Shown here: positions 1-14,200 of the stretch, in pieces | How the letters are laid out: each line of letters starts with the position of its first letter | Position numbering within the stretch: the first letter of the stretch is position 1 | NCBI GenBank assembly: GCA_903813345.2 | Contig: CAIIXF020000005.1 | Coordinates: 310,001-374,000 of the forward strand | From: Owenia fusiformis | Lineage: Eukaryota > Annelida > Polychaeta > Sabellida > Oweniidae | DNA length: 64,000 nt | Reading direction: 5' to 3' | Position numbers and translations under genes: made by a program | Notes under the pieces: model-generated | The model's database searches: none | The model's input: only the letters and a program-made list of their open reading frames with translations | What the model was told of the DNA's origin: nothing

Positions 1-102
1 GAAGAAGCCTCAACAGAAATCAGTACAATTAATTTACTTCATATTCCAAAGGATGTGGAGTGTCTGGAAAGTGAGAAAGAAACAGGAGAAATAGTAAAGT
101 AA
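1..102 (+). CDS. C-terminal coding tail of an unidentified gene (partial)
   Basis: The window opens in an uninterrupted frame of 33 codons that ends in TAA at 100-102. The predicted peptide is acidic and polar near its end (residues such as KDVECLESEKETGEIVK) and looks like the hydrophilic tail of a protein. No domain can be recognised in so short a piece. It would be the last exon of a plus-strand gene that converges on the minus-strand GOLGA7 gene. A possible polyadenylation signal AATAAA lies at 1362-1367. The frame could also be open by chance, so confidence is low. Confidence 0.4.
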   Translation, partial: EEASTEISTINLLHIPKDVECLESEKETGEIVK

Positions 103-1653
103 GATCCAAAGCCTGCATTTTCACAACTTGTTAAAAAAACAAACTCTCAATTCTCATGTTGCAGTTTGCAAGTATTAACTACATACAGAATGATAGAGAA
201 TGACACTTCCTTCATATGGGCCAAAAGTATTCCTTGTAGACAAATGTGTTCCTCACAGAGAATGATTAAGTTAATGATACTTGATTCTTTTGAAAAATTC
301 CATGTATAGGGGTGTTTCTAACTGAAAGGTGTTTTACTGTCTGGTATATTTAGTGCACCAGGCATGACAGGCACTAAACAACTTACAGGTTTATCTACGA
401 TGATCCAATTCATGTGATTCACTATATGTGATGATCAAATATATAAAATATTCACACATAGCTAGGCATGGTGTGTCCAATTCCAGCCAATCAGAACAGA
501 TATTCATGTAATGAACAGTGTGTGAAATATCAATAACACATGCAAGGTCACTCGTTAAACAGTTGTCATGGTGATGAATGGACTTTTCACATTGGATTTG
601 ATGACTTGCCAACTTGACCCTTGCAAAACATTTTATTGAAAATGTGTTCTTTCAGTGATTCCGTTCCTCTTGGATGATTTTGTAGTAAAAATTGCAATGT
701 GTGAAAAGAATTTAACCCCAAGACTCAAAACATTGTTACATTGTGGCTGCATCATTCCACTTATATGTGGTTTCCTAACTTTGCATTCCCTCTGCGGGGT
801 CATGCAAAGATTTGGAAACATGATATGATTCAGCAAACAATGCACTGAGTCCAGGGCTTAAATCCTTAAACCATACAATATGATCCACTATATTTGTGAT
901 GATCCAAAATATAATTTATGTTAGATAACATTCATTCAAGTTTCATATGTACAACTAAGCACATCTCAATTATTTCATGCAGCATTGTAAAACTTCCATT
1001 GTACATCTTCCTACTTTAGTAAAAATAGTAGTCCACTATTGTAGAAAAAGTAGTCCACTATTGTAGAATAAGTATTCCAATGCAGTCTCTCTATGGAATT
1101 CTGACACACAGTTTGCTATTGTCATTTCACCTTGTAATTGAGGGCGATGTTTCTGTCAGTATACATATTTCAAGCTGGAAGACTGTTAAGGAAACAAACA
1201 ATATTAACAAACAAACAATATTAACAAACAAACAATATTTACAAACAAACAATATTATTGGCCCCTTAGTATCTCAAAATTATTTATAAAAATAGTTCCA
1301 GTACTGGAGTCTCTTTGCATTTACTTTAAATATGGAAATTCTATTTGCATGCTATCAATTAAATAAATGACCTTTCATGCAGTTTCTTTTTTGAGATAAA
1401 AATATGGCACTATTTATTAATTGTTCCATCTACAACTGCATTTCATAGCAACATTGTTCTATCACTGTAAAGCCTCAGATGGATAAGATTTCCATCTTAA
1501 TAAGCAGCCAAGATATGGATATTCTTTCTGATTTAAATGAATGTCAATGCAAAATAAATCCCATGTGGACATATTATCAAGAAACAAATTGGTATTTCAT
1601 CTGTATTCGAGTTTTTTTTATCATTTTTGCTTTACAAATCTCTACTTTCTTAC
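103..1653. other. Noncoding stretch between convergent genes
   Basis: No conserved coding segment is visible. It should contain the 3' UTRs of the upstream plus-strand gene and of minus-strand GOLGA7. TTTATT at 632-637 and 1413-1418 reads AATAAA on the minus strand and could end the GOLGA7 transcript. Small local duplications occur: a 23-bp unit twice at about 1029-1075, and the motif TGTGATGATC near 428 and again near 896. Confidence 0.5.
1192..1256. repeat. Short AT-rich tandem repeat
   Basis: About four imperfect copies of a 16- to 17-bp unit with the core AACAAACAATATT lie in tandem. It is noncoding. Confidence 0.8.
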
Positions 1654-2092
1654 AGTATTGGGTATAAACATAGTAGAAACATACATTTTCAATACAACCA
1701 TTTATAAATAGGGGCTCTTCAGCAATAAAATAAATCAAATTTATCTTAAAAACTCTAAGCACCTTATAACCCTCCCTCCATCAATGATGTCTGTTAGTTT
1801 AGTATTGGGTTTTAGTTGAGTTTAGTATTGGGTATAAACATAGTAGAAATATAAATAGGGGCTCTTGAGCAATAACATAAATCAAATTGATCTTAAAAAA
1901 GGACCTTATAACCCTCCCTCCATCAATGATGTCTGTTAGTTTAGTATTGGGTTTTAGTTGAGTTTAGTATTGGGTATAAACATAGTAGAAATATAAATAG
2001 GGGCTCTTGAGCAATAACATAAATCAAATTGATCTTAAAAACTCTAAGGACCTTATAACCCTCCCTCCATCAATGATGTCTGTTAGTTTAGT
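1654..2092. repeat. Three-copy tandem repeat overlapping the GOLGA7 stop codon
   Basis: Three copies start at 1654, 1824 and 1966 with AGTATTGGGTATAAACATAG. Period is 170 bp then 142 bp; copies 2 and 3 share a deletion relative to copy 1. The third copy runs through TCTGTTAGTTTAGTA, which on the minus strand encodes the last GOLGA7 codons (LLN and stop). The end of that gene is therefore part of the repeated unit, and copies 1 and 2 carry the same 15-bp piece. Confidence 0.85.
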
Positions 2093-2205
2093 AATAAGGA
2101 TACACATCTGAGGCCTCTCTCTATGGGATCAATCAGCATCAAACCCCTTGGAAGGTACACATTGTCATTTTGATCTTGCAAAAACCGGCCAATCTTTTTT
2201 AAAAC
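2083..2205 (-). CDS. GOLGA7: GOLGA7 coding exon 3
   Basis: The exon begins after acceptor TTGATTTCAG and encodes VLKKIGRFLQDQ through DPIERGLRC, ending VSLLLN and TAA. The block up to GLR matches the family closely. What follows does not, and TGT|GTATCC would be a possible but weak donor to a further exon. The stop codon lies inside the last copy of the 1654-2092 tandem repeat. Confidence 0.85.
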   Translation of the reverse strand, partial: VLKKIGRFLQDQNDNVYLPRGLMLIDPIERGLRCVSLLLN

Positions 2206-5200
2206 CTGAAATCAAAAGTTGAGAATAATTTAATTTTTTTTTAAATCTAACAGCATATGGCTATCATCCAAAAAGATAAAGAAAAACACAACCATCATCC
2301 AAAGTTATTCATGTTACAATTACATTGTTACGTACTACGAATAGACTAGTGACAGACAAACTTAATGAAGATAAAAACATGAAAACAGAACAAACGGAAT
2401 TCAAATATTTCAGACATACATTTAACTGTATCACAAAAAATACACACTTACTTTTTCATAATGAGTGTCCATACACATGTAAACAAGATATGCAGAGAGA
2501 CAAGCAAAGCAACTTTCACAATATGACTTTGAGCTTAAACTCTCTGCTTCCGTATATAGTTCATTAAGCCTGTTCATTGTTGCATCAAAGTCCTTTTTAT
2601 CAATCTAAAATATAAAAATTTGGATATATTACATCGAGCATTGTAGGATTCACAGTCTGTAGATCTCTTGGAGTAGCCACCCTAAAGCATAAGTATTATA
2701 CAGGCTCTGATAAATCATATTTGCATTGAACATTGTAGGATTCACAGTCTGTACATCTCTTGGAGTAGCCACCATAAATCATAAGTATTATACAGGCTCT
2801 GATAAATCATATTTGCATTGAACATTGTAGGATTCACAGTCTGTACATCTCTTGAAGTAGCCACCATAAATCATAAGTATTATACAGGCTCTGATGAATC
2901 ATATTTGCATTGAACATTGTAGGATTCACAGCCTGTACATCTCTTGAAGTAGCCACCATAAATCATAAGTATTATACAGGCTCTGATAAATCATATTTGC
3001 ATTGAACATTGTAGGATTCACAGTCTGTACATCTCTTGAAGTAGCCACCATAAATCATAAGTATTATACAGGCTCTGATGAATCATATTTGCATTGAACA
3101 TTGTAGGATTCACAGCCTGTACATCTCTTGGAGTAGCCACTCTAAAGCATAAGTATTATACAGGCTCTGATGAATCATATTTGCATTGAACATTGTAGGA
3201 TTCACAGTCTGTACATCTCTTGGAGTAGCCACCATAAATCATAAGTATTATACAGGCTCTGATAAATCATATTTGCATGGAACATTGTAGGATTCACAGT
3301 CTGTACATCTCTTGGAGTAGCCACCCTAAAGCATAAGTATTATACAGGCTCTGAAAAATCATATTTGCATGGAACATTGTAGGATTCACAGTCTGTACAT
3401 CTCTTGGAGTAGCCACCCTAAAGCATAAGTATTATACAGGCTCTGATGAATCATATTTGCATTGAACATTGTAGGATTCACAGCCTGCACATCTCTTGGA
3501 GTAGCCACCATAAATCATAAGTATTATACAGGCTCTGATGAATCATATTTGCATTGAACATTGTAGGATTCACAGCCTGCACATCTCTTGGAGTAGCCAC
3601 TCTAAAGCATAAGTATTATACAGGCTCTGATGAATCATATTTGCATTGAACATTGTAGGATTCACAGTCTGTACATCTCTTGGAGTAGCCACCATAAATC
3701 ATAAGTATTATACAGGCTCTGATGAATCATATTTGCATTGAACATTGTAGGATTCACAGTCTGTACATCTCTTGGAGTAGCCACCATAAATCATAAGTAT
3801 TATACAGACTCTGATGAATCATATTTGCATTGAACATTGTAGGATTCACAGTCTGTACATCTCTTGAAGTAGCCACCATAAATCATAAGTATTATACAGG
3901 CTCTGATGAATCATATTTGCATTGAACATTGTAGGATTCACAGTCTGTACATCTCTTGGAGTAGCCACCATAAATCATAAGTATTATACAGACTCTGATG
4001 AATCATATTTGCATTGAACATTGTAGGATTCACAGTCTGTACATCTCTTGGAGTAGCCACCATAAATCATAAGTATTATACAGGCTCTGATGAATCATAT
4101 TTGCATTGAACATTGTAGGATTCACAGTCTGTACATCTCTTGGAGTAGCCACCATAAATCATAAGTATTATACAGACTCTGATGAATCATATTTGCATTG
4201 AACATTGTAGGATTCACAGTCTGTACATCTCTTGGAGTAGCCACCATAAAGCATAAGTATTATACAGGCTCTGATAAATCATATTTGCATTGAACATTGT
4301 AGGATTCACAGTCTGTACATCTCTTGAAGTAGCCACCATAAATCATAAGTATTATACAGGCTCTGATAAATCATATTTGCATTGAACATTGTAGGATTCA
4401 CAGTCTGTACATCTCTTGGAGTAGCCACCCTAAAGCATAAGTATTATACAGGCTCTGATGAATCATATTTGCATTGAACATTGTAGGATTCACAGTCTGT
4501 ACATCTCTTGGAGTAGCCACCATAAATCATAAGTATTATACAGGCTCTGATAAATCATATTTGCATTGAACATTGTAGGATTCACAGCCTGCACATCTCT
4601 TGGAGTAGCCACCATAAATCATAAGTATTATACAGGCTCTGATAAATCATATTTGCATTGAACATTGTAGGATTCACAGTCTGTACATCTCTTGGAGTAG
4701 CCACTCTAAAGCATAAGTATTATACAGGCTCTGATAAATCATATTTGCATTGAACATTGTAGGATTCACAGCCTGTACATCTCTTGGAGTAGCCACCCTA
4801 AAGCATAAGTATTATACAGGCTCTGATGAATCATATTTGCATTGAACATTGTAGGATTCACAGTCTGTACATCTCTTGGAGTAGCAACCCTAAAGCATAA
4901 GTATTATACAGGCTCTGATGAATCATATTTGCATTGAACATTGTAGGATTCACAGCCTGTACATCTCTTGGAGTAGCCACTCTAAAGCATAAGTATTATA
5001 CAGGCTCTGATGAATCATATTTGCATTGAACATTGTAGGATTCACAGTCTGTACATCTCTTGGAGTAGCCACCATAAAGCATAAGTATTATACAGGCTCT
5101 GATGAATCATATTTGCATTGAACATTGTAGGATTCACAGCCTGTACATCTCTTGGAGTAGCCACCCTAACGCATAAGTATTATACAGGCTCTGATAAATC

Positions 5201-8200
5201 ATATTTGCATTGAACATTGTAGGATTCACAGCCTGTACATCTCTTGAAGTAGCCACCATAAATCATAAGTATTATACAGGCTCTGATAAATCATATTTGC
5301 ATTGAACATTGTAGGATTCACAGTCTGTACATCTCTTGGAGTAGCCACCATAAATCATAAGTATTATACAGGCTCTGATGAATCATATTTGCATTGAACA
5401 TTGTAGGATTCACAGTCTGTACATCTCTTGGAGTAGCCACCATAAATCATAAGTATTATACAGGCTCTGATAAATCATATTTGCATTGAACATTGTAGGA
5501 TTCACAGTCTGTACATCTCTTGAAGTAGCCACCATAAATCATAAGTATTATACAGGCTCTGATGAATCATATTTGCATTGAACATTGTAGGATTCACAGC
5601 CTGTACATCTCTTGGAGTAGCCACCATAAATCATAAGTATTATACAGGCTCTGATAAATCATATTTGCATTGAACATTGTAGGATTCACAGCCTGTACAT
5701 CTCTTGGAGTAGCAACCCTAAAGCATAAGTATTATACAGACTCTGATGAATCATATTTGCATTGAACATTGTAGGATTCACAGTCTGTACATCTCTCGGA
5801 GTAGCCACTCTAAAGCATAAGTATTATACAGGCTCTGATGAATCATATTTGCATTGAACATTGTAGGATTCACAGTCTGTACATCTCTTGGAGTAGCCAC
5901 CCTAAAGCATAAGTATTATACAGGCTCTGATAAATCATATTTGCATTGAACATTGTAGGATTCACAGTCTGCACATCTCTTGGAGTAGCCACCCTAAAGC
6001 ATAAGTATTATACAGGCTCTGATAAATCATATTTGCATTGAACATTGTAGGATTCACAGCCTGTACATCTCTTGGAGTAGCCACTCTAAAGCATAAGTAT
6101 TATACAGGCTCTGATAAATCATATTTGCATTGAAAATTGTAGGATTCACAGTCTGTACATCTCTTGGAGTAGCCACCCTAAAGCATAAGTATTATACAGG
6201 CTCTGATAAATCATATTTGCATTGGACATTGTAGGATTCACAGTCTGTACATCTCTTGGAGTAGCCACCATAAATCATAAGTATTATACAGGCTCTGATG
6301 AATCATATTTGCATTGAACATTGTAGGATTCACAGCCTGCACATCTCTTGGAGTAGCCACCCTAAAGCATAAGTATTATACAGGCTCTGATAAATCATAT
6401 TTGCATTGAACATTGTAGGATTCACAGTCTGTACATCTCTTGGAGTAGCCACTCTAAAGCATAAGTATTATACAGGCTCTGATAAATCATATTTGCATTG
6501 AACATTGTAGGATTCACAGTCTGTAGATCTCTTGGAGTAGCCACTCTAAAGCATAAGTATTATACAGGCTCTGATAAATCATATTTGCATTGAACATTGT
6601 AGGATTCACAGCCTGTACATCTCTTGGAGTAGCCACTCTAAAGCATAAGTATTATACAGGCTCTGATAAATCATATTTGCATTGAACATTGTAGGATTCA
6701 CAGCCTGTACATCTCTTGGAGTAGCCACCCTAAAGCATAAGTATTATACAGGCTCTGATAAATCATATTTGCATTGAACATTGTAGGATTCACAGCCTGT
6801 ACATCTCTTGGAGTAGCCACTCTAAAGCATAAGTATTATACAGGCTCTGATGAATCATATTTGCATTGAACATTGTAGGATTCACAGTCTGTACATCTCT
6901 TGGAGTAGCCACCCTAACGCATAAGTATTATACAGGCTCTGATAAATCATATTTGCATTGAACATTGTAGGATTCACAGCCTGTACATCTCTTGGAGTAG
7001 CCACCATAAATCATAAGTATTATACAGGCTCTGATAAATCATATTTGCATCGAACATTGTAGGATTCACAGTCTGTACATCTCTTGGAGTAGCCACCCTA
7101 AAGCATAAGTATTATACAGGCTCTGATAAATCATATTTGCATGGAACATTGTAGGATTCACAGTCTGTACATCTCTTGGAGTAGCCACCCTAAAGCATAA
7201 GTATTATACAGGCTCTGATAAATCATATTTGCATTGAACATTGTAGGATTCACAGCCTGTACATCTCTTGGAGTAGCCACCCTAAAGCATAAGTATTATA
7301 CAGGCTCTGATAAATCATATTTGCATTGAACATTGTAGGATTCACAGTCTGTACATCTCTTGGAGTAGCCACCATAAATCATAAGTATTATACAGGCTCT
7401 GATAAATCATATTTGCATCGAACATTGTAGGATTCACAGTCTGCACATCTCTTGGAGTAGCCACCATAAATCATAAGTATTATACAGGCTCTGATAAATC
7501 ATATTTGCATTGAACATTGTAGGATTCACAGTCTGTACATCTCTTGGAGTAGCCACCCTAAAGCATAAGTATTATACAGGCTCTGATAAATCATATTTGC
7601 ATTGAACATTGTAGGATTCACAGTCTGTACATCTCTTGGAGTAGCCACCCTAAAGCATAAGTATTATACAGGCTCTGATAAATCATATTTGCATTGAACA
7701 TTGTAGGATTCACAGCCTGTACATCTCTTGAAGTAGCCAGCATAAAGCATAAGTATTATACAGGCTCTGATAAATCATATTTGCATTGAACATTGTAGGA
7801 TTCACAGTCTGTACATCTCTTGGAGTAGCCACCATAAATCATAAGTATTATACAGGCTCTGATAAATCATATTTGCATGGAACATTGTAGGATTCACAGT
7901 CTGTACATCTCTTGGAGTAGCCACCCTAAAGCATAAGTATTATACAGGCTCTGATAAATCATATTTGCATTGAACATTGTAGGATTCACAGTCTGTACAT
8001 CTCTTGGAGTAGCCACCCTAAAGCATAAGTATTATACAGGCTCTGATAAATCATATTTGCATTGAACATTGTAGGATTCACAGCCTGTACATCTCTTGAA
8101 GTAGCCAGCATAAAGCATAAGTATTATACAGGCTCTGATAAATCATATTTGCATTGAACATTGTAGGATTCACAGTCTGTACATCTCTTGGAGTAGCCAC

Positions 8201-11200
8201 CATAAATCATAAGTATTATACAGGCTCTGATAAATCATATTTGCATGGAACATTGTAGGATTCACAGTCTGTACATCTCTTGGAGTAGCCACCCTAAAGC
8301 ATAAGTATTATACAGGCTCTGATAAATCATATTTGCATTGAACATTGTAGGATTCACAGTCTGTACATCTCTTGGAGTAGCCACCCTAAAGCATAAGTAT
8401 TATACAGGCTCTGATAAATCATATTTGCATTGAACATTGTAGGATTCACAGCCTGTACATCTCTTGAAGTAGCCAGCATAAAGCATAAGTATTATACAGG
8501 CTCTGATAAATCATATTTGCATTGAACATTGTAGGATTCACAGTCTGTACATCTCTTGGAGTAGCCACCATAAATCATAAGTATTATACAGGCTCTGATA
8601 AATCATATTTGCATGGAACATTGTAGGATTCACAGTCTGTACATCTCTTGGAGTAGCCACCCTAAAGCATAAGTATTATACAGGCTCTGATAAATCATAT
8701 TTGCATTGAACATTGTAGGATTCACAGCCTGTACATCTCTTGGAGTAGCCACCATAAATCATAAGTATTATACAGGCTCTGATGAATCATATTTGCATTG
8801 AACATTGTAGGATTCACAGCCTGTACATCTCTTGGAGTAGCCACCATAAATCATAAGTATTATACAGGCTCTGATGAATCATATTTGCATTGAACATTGT
8901 AGGATTCACAGTCTGTACATCTCTTGGAGTAGCCACCATAAATCATAAGTATTATACAGGCTCTGATAAATCATATTTGCATTGAACATTGTAGGATTCA
9001 CAGTCTGTACATCTCTTGAAGTAGCCACCATAAATCATAAGTATTATACAGGCTCTGATAAATCATATTTGCATTGAACATTGTAGGATTCACAGCCTGC
9101 ACATCTCTTGGAGTAGCCACCATAAAGCATAAGTATTATACAGGCTCTGATAAATCATATTTGCATTGAACATTGTAGGATTCACAGCCTGTACATCTCT
9201 TGGAGTAGCCACCCTAACGCATAAGTATTATACAGGCTCTGATAAATCATATTTGCATTGAACATTGTAGGATTCACAGTCTGTACATCTCTTGGAGTAG
9301 CCAATCTAAAGCATAAGTATTATACAGGCTCTGATAAATCATATTTGCATTGAACATTGTAGGATTCACAGTCTGCACATCTCTTGGAGTAGCCACCCTA
9401 ACGCATAAGTATTATACAGGCTCTGATAAATCATATTTGCATTGAACATTGTAGGATTCACAGCCTGTACATCTCTTGGAGTAGCCACCCTAACGCATAA
9501 GTATTATACAGGCTCTGATAAATCATATTTGCATTGAACATTGTAGGATTCACAGTCTGTACATCTCTTGGAGTAGCCACTCTAAAGCATAAGTATTATA
9601 CAGGCTCTGATAAATCATATTTGCATTGAACATTGTAGGATTCACAGTCTGCACATCTCTTGGAGTAGCCACCCTAAAGCATAAGTATTATACAGGCTCT
9701 GATAAATCATATTTGCATTGAACATTGTAGGATTCACAGTCTGTACATCTCTTGGAGTAGCCACTCTAAAGCATAAGTATTATACAGGCTCTGATAAATC
9801 ATATTTGCATTGAACATTGTAGGATTCACAGCCTGCACATCTCTTGGAGTAGCCACCATAAATCATAAGTATTATACAGGCTCTGATGAATCATATTTGC
9901 ATTGAACATTGTAGGATTCACAGCCTGCACATCTCTTGGAGTAGCCACCATAAATCATAAGTATTATACAGGCTCTGATGAATCATATTTGCATTGAACA
10001 TTGTAGGATTCACAGCCTGCACATCTCTTGGAGTAGCCACTCTAAAGCATAAGTATTATACAGGCTCTGATAAATCATATTTGCATTGAACATTGTAGGA
10101 TTCACAGTCTGTACATCTCTTGGAGTAGCCACCATAAATCATAAGTATTATACAGGCTCTGATAAATCATATTTGCATTGAACATTGTAGGATTCACAGT
10201 CTGTACATCTCTTGAAGTAGCCACCCTAACGCATAAGTATTATACAGGCTCTGATAAATCATATTTGCATTGAACATTGTAGGATTCACAGCCTGTACAT
10301 CTCTTGGAGTAGCCACTCTAAAGCATAAGTATTATACAGGCTCTGATAAATCATATTTGCATTGAACATTGTAGGATTCACAGTCTGTACATCTCTTGGA
10401 GTAGCCACCATAAATCATAAGTATTATACAGGCTCTGATGAATCATATTTGCATTGAACATTGTAGGATTCACAGTCTGTACATCTCTTGGAGTAGCCAC
10501 CATAAATCATAAGTATTATACAGGCTCTGATAAATCATATTTGCATTGAACATTGTAGGATTCACAGTCTGTACATCTCTTGGAGTAGCCACCCTAAAGC
10601 ATAAGTATTATACAGGCTCTGATAAATCATATTTGCATTGAACATTGTAGGATTCACAGCCTGCACATCTCTTGGAGTAGCCACCATAAATCATAAGTAT
10701 TATACAGGCTCTGATAAATCATATTTGCATTGAACATTGTAGGATTCACAGCCTGTACATCTCTTGGAGTAGCCACCATAAATCATAAGTATTATACAGG
10801 CTCTGATAAATCATATTTGCATTGAACATTGTAGGATTCACAGCCTGTACATCTCTTGGAGTAGCCACCCTAAAGCATAAGTATTATACAGGCTCTGATA
10901 AATCATATTTGCATTGAACATTGTAGGATTCACAGTCTGTACATCTCTTGGAGTAGCCACCCTAAAGCATAAGTATTATACAGGCTCTGATGAATCATAT
11001 TTGCATTGAACATTGTAGGATTCACAGCCTGCACATCTCTTGGAGTAGCCACTCTAAAGCATAAGTATTATACAGGCTCTGATAAATCATATTTGCATCG
11101 AACATTGTAGGATTCACAGTCTGTACATCTCTTGAAGTAGCCACCCTAAAGCATAAGTATTATACAGGCTCTGATAAATCATATTTGCATTGAACATTGT

Positions 11201-14200
11201 AGGATTCACAGTCTGTACATCTCTTGGAGTAGCCACCCTAAAGCATAAGTATTATACAGGCTCTGATAAATCATATTTGCATTGAACATTGTAGGATTCA
11301 CAGCCTGTACATCTCTTGGAGTAGCCACCATAAATCATAAGTATTATACAGGCTCTGATAAATCATATTTGCATTGAACATTGTAGGATTCACAGCCTGT
11401 ACATCTCTTGGAGTAGCCACCATAAATCATAAGTATTATACAGACTCTGATGAATCATATTTGCATTGAACATTGTAGGATTCACAGCCTGTACATCTCT
11501 TGGAGTAGCCACCATAAATCATAAGTATTATACAGGCTCTGATAAATCATATTTGCATTGAACATTGTAGGATTCACAGTCTGTACATCTCTTGGAGTAG
11601 CCACTCTAAAGCATAAGTATTATACAGGCTCTGATAAATCATATTTGCATTGAACATTGTAGGATTCACAGCCTGTACATCTCTTGGAGTAGCCACCATA
11701 AATCATAAGTATTATACAGGCTCTGATGAATCATATTTGCATTGAACATTGTAGGATTCACAGCCTGCACATCTCTTGGAGTAGCCACTCTAAAGCATAA
11801 GTATTATACAGGCTCTGATGAATCATATTTGCATTGAACATTGTAGGATTCACAGTCTGTACATCTCTTGGAGTAGCCACCATAAATCATAAGTATTATA
11901 CAGGCTCTGATGAATCATATTTGCATTGAACATTGTAGGATTCACAGCCTGCACATCTCTTGGAGTAGCCACTCTAAAGCATAAGTATTATACAGGCTCT
12001 GATAAATCATATTTGCATTGAACATTGTAGGATTCACAGTCTGTACATCTCTTGGAGTAGCCACCATAAATCATAAGTATTATACAGGCTCTGATAAATC
12101 ATATTTGCATTGAACATTGTAGGATTCACAGTCTGTACATCTCTTGAAGTAGCCACCCTAACGCATAAGTATTATACAGGCTCTGATAAATCATATTTGC
12201 ATTGAACATTGTAGGATTCACAGCCTGTACATCTCTTGGAGTAGCCACTCTAAAGCATAAGTATTATACAGGCTCTGATAAATCATATTTGCATTGAACA
12301 TTGTAGGATTCACAGTCTGTACATCTCTTGGAGTAGCCACCATAAATCATAAGTATTATACAGGCTCTGATGAATCATATTTGCATTGAACATTGTAGGA
12401 TTCACAGTCTGTACATCTCTTGGAGTAGCCACCATAAATCATAAGTATTATACAGGCTCTGATAAATCATATTTGCATTGAACATTGTAGGATTCACAGT
12501 CTGTACATCTCTTGGAGTAGCCACCCTAAAGCATAAGTATTATACAGGCTCTGATAAATCATATTTGCATTGAACATTGTAGGATTCACAGCCTGCACAT
12601 CTCTTGGAGTAGCCACCATAAATCATAAGTATTATACAGGCTCTGATAAATCATATTTGCATTGAACATTGTAGGATTCACAGCCTGTACATCTCTTGGA
12701 GTAGCCACCATAAATCATAAGTATTATACAGGCTCTGATAAATCATATTTGCATTGAACATTGTAGGATTCACAGCCTGTACATCTCTTGGAGTAGCCAC
12801 CCTAAAGCATAAGTATTATACAGGCTCTGATAAATCATATTTGCATTGAACATTGTAGGATTCACAGTCTGTACATCTCTTGGAGTAGCCACCCTAAAGC
12901 ATAAGTATTATACAGGCTCTGATGAATCATATTTGCATTGAACATTGTAGGATTCACAGCCTGCACATCTCTTGGAGTAGCCACTCTAAAGCATAAGTAT
13001 TATACAGGCTCTGATAAATCATATTTGCATCGAACATTGTAGGATTCACAGTCTGTACATCTCTTGAAGTAGCCACCCTAAAGCATAAGTATTATACAGG
13101 CTCTGATAAATCATATTTGCATTGAACATTGTAGGATTCACAGTCTGTACATCTCTTGGAGTAGCCACCCTAAAGCATAAGTATTATACAGGCTCTGATA
13201 AATCATATTTGCATTGAACATTGTAGGATTCACAGCCTGTACATCTCTTGGAGTAGCCACTCTAAAGCATAAGTATTATACAGGCTCTGATAAATCATAT
13301 TTGCATTGAACATTGTAGGATTCACAGCCTGTACATCTCTTGGAGTAGCCACCCTAAAGCATAAGTATTATACAGGCTCTGATGAATCATATTTGCATTG
13401 AACATTGTAGGATTCACAGTCTGTACATCTCTTGGAGTAGCCACCCTAAAGCATAAGTATTATACAGGCTCTGATAAATCATATTTGCATTGAACATTGT
13501 AGGATTCACAGCCTGTACATCTCTTGGAGTAGCCACTCTAAAGCATAAGTATTATACAGGCTCTGATAAATCATATTTGCATTGAACATTGTAGGATTCA
13601 CAGCCTGTACATCTCTTGGAGTAGCCACCCTAAAGCATAAGTATTATACAGGCTCTGATGAATCATATTTGCATTGAACATTGTAGGATTCACAGTCTGT
13701 ACATCTCTTGGAGTAGCCACCATAAAGCATAAGTATTATACAGGCTCTGATGAATCATATTTGCATTGAACATTGTAGGATTCACAGTCTGTACATCTCT
13801 TGGAGTAGCCACCATAAATCATAAGTATTATACAGGCTCTGATAAATCATATTTGCATTGAACATTGTAGGATTCACAGTCTGTACATCTCTTGGAGTAG
13901 CCACCCTAAAGCATAAGTATTATACAGGCTCTGATAAATCATATTTGCATTGAACATTGTAGGATTCACAGTCTGTACATCTCTTGGAGTAGCCACTCTA
14001 AAGCATAAGTATTATACAGGCTCTGATGAATCATATTTGCATTGAACATTGTAGGATTCACAGTCTGTACATCTCTTGGAGTAGCCACTCTAAAGCATAA
14101 GTATTATACAGGCTCTGATAAATCATATTTGCATTGAACATTGTAGGATTCACAGCCTGTACATCTCTTGGAGTAGCCACCCTAAAGCATAAGTATTATA

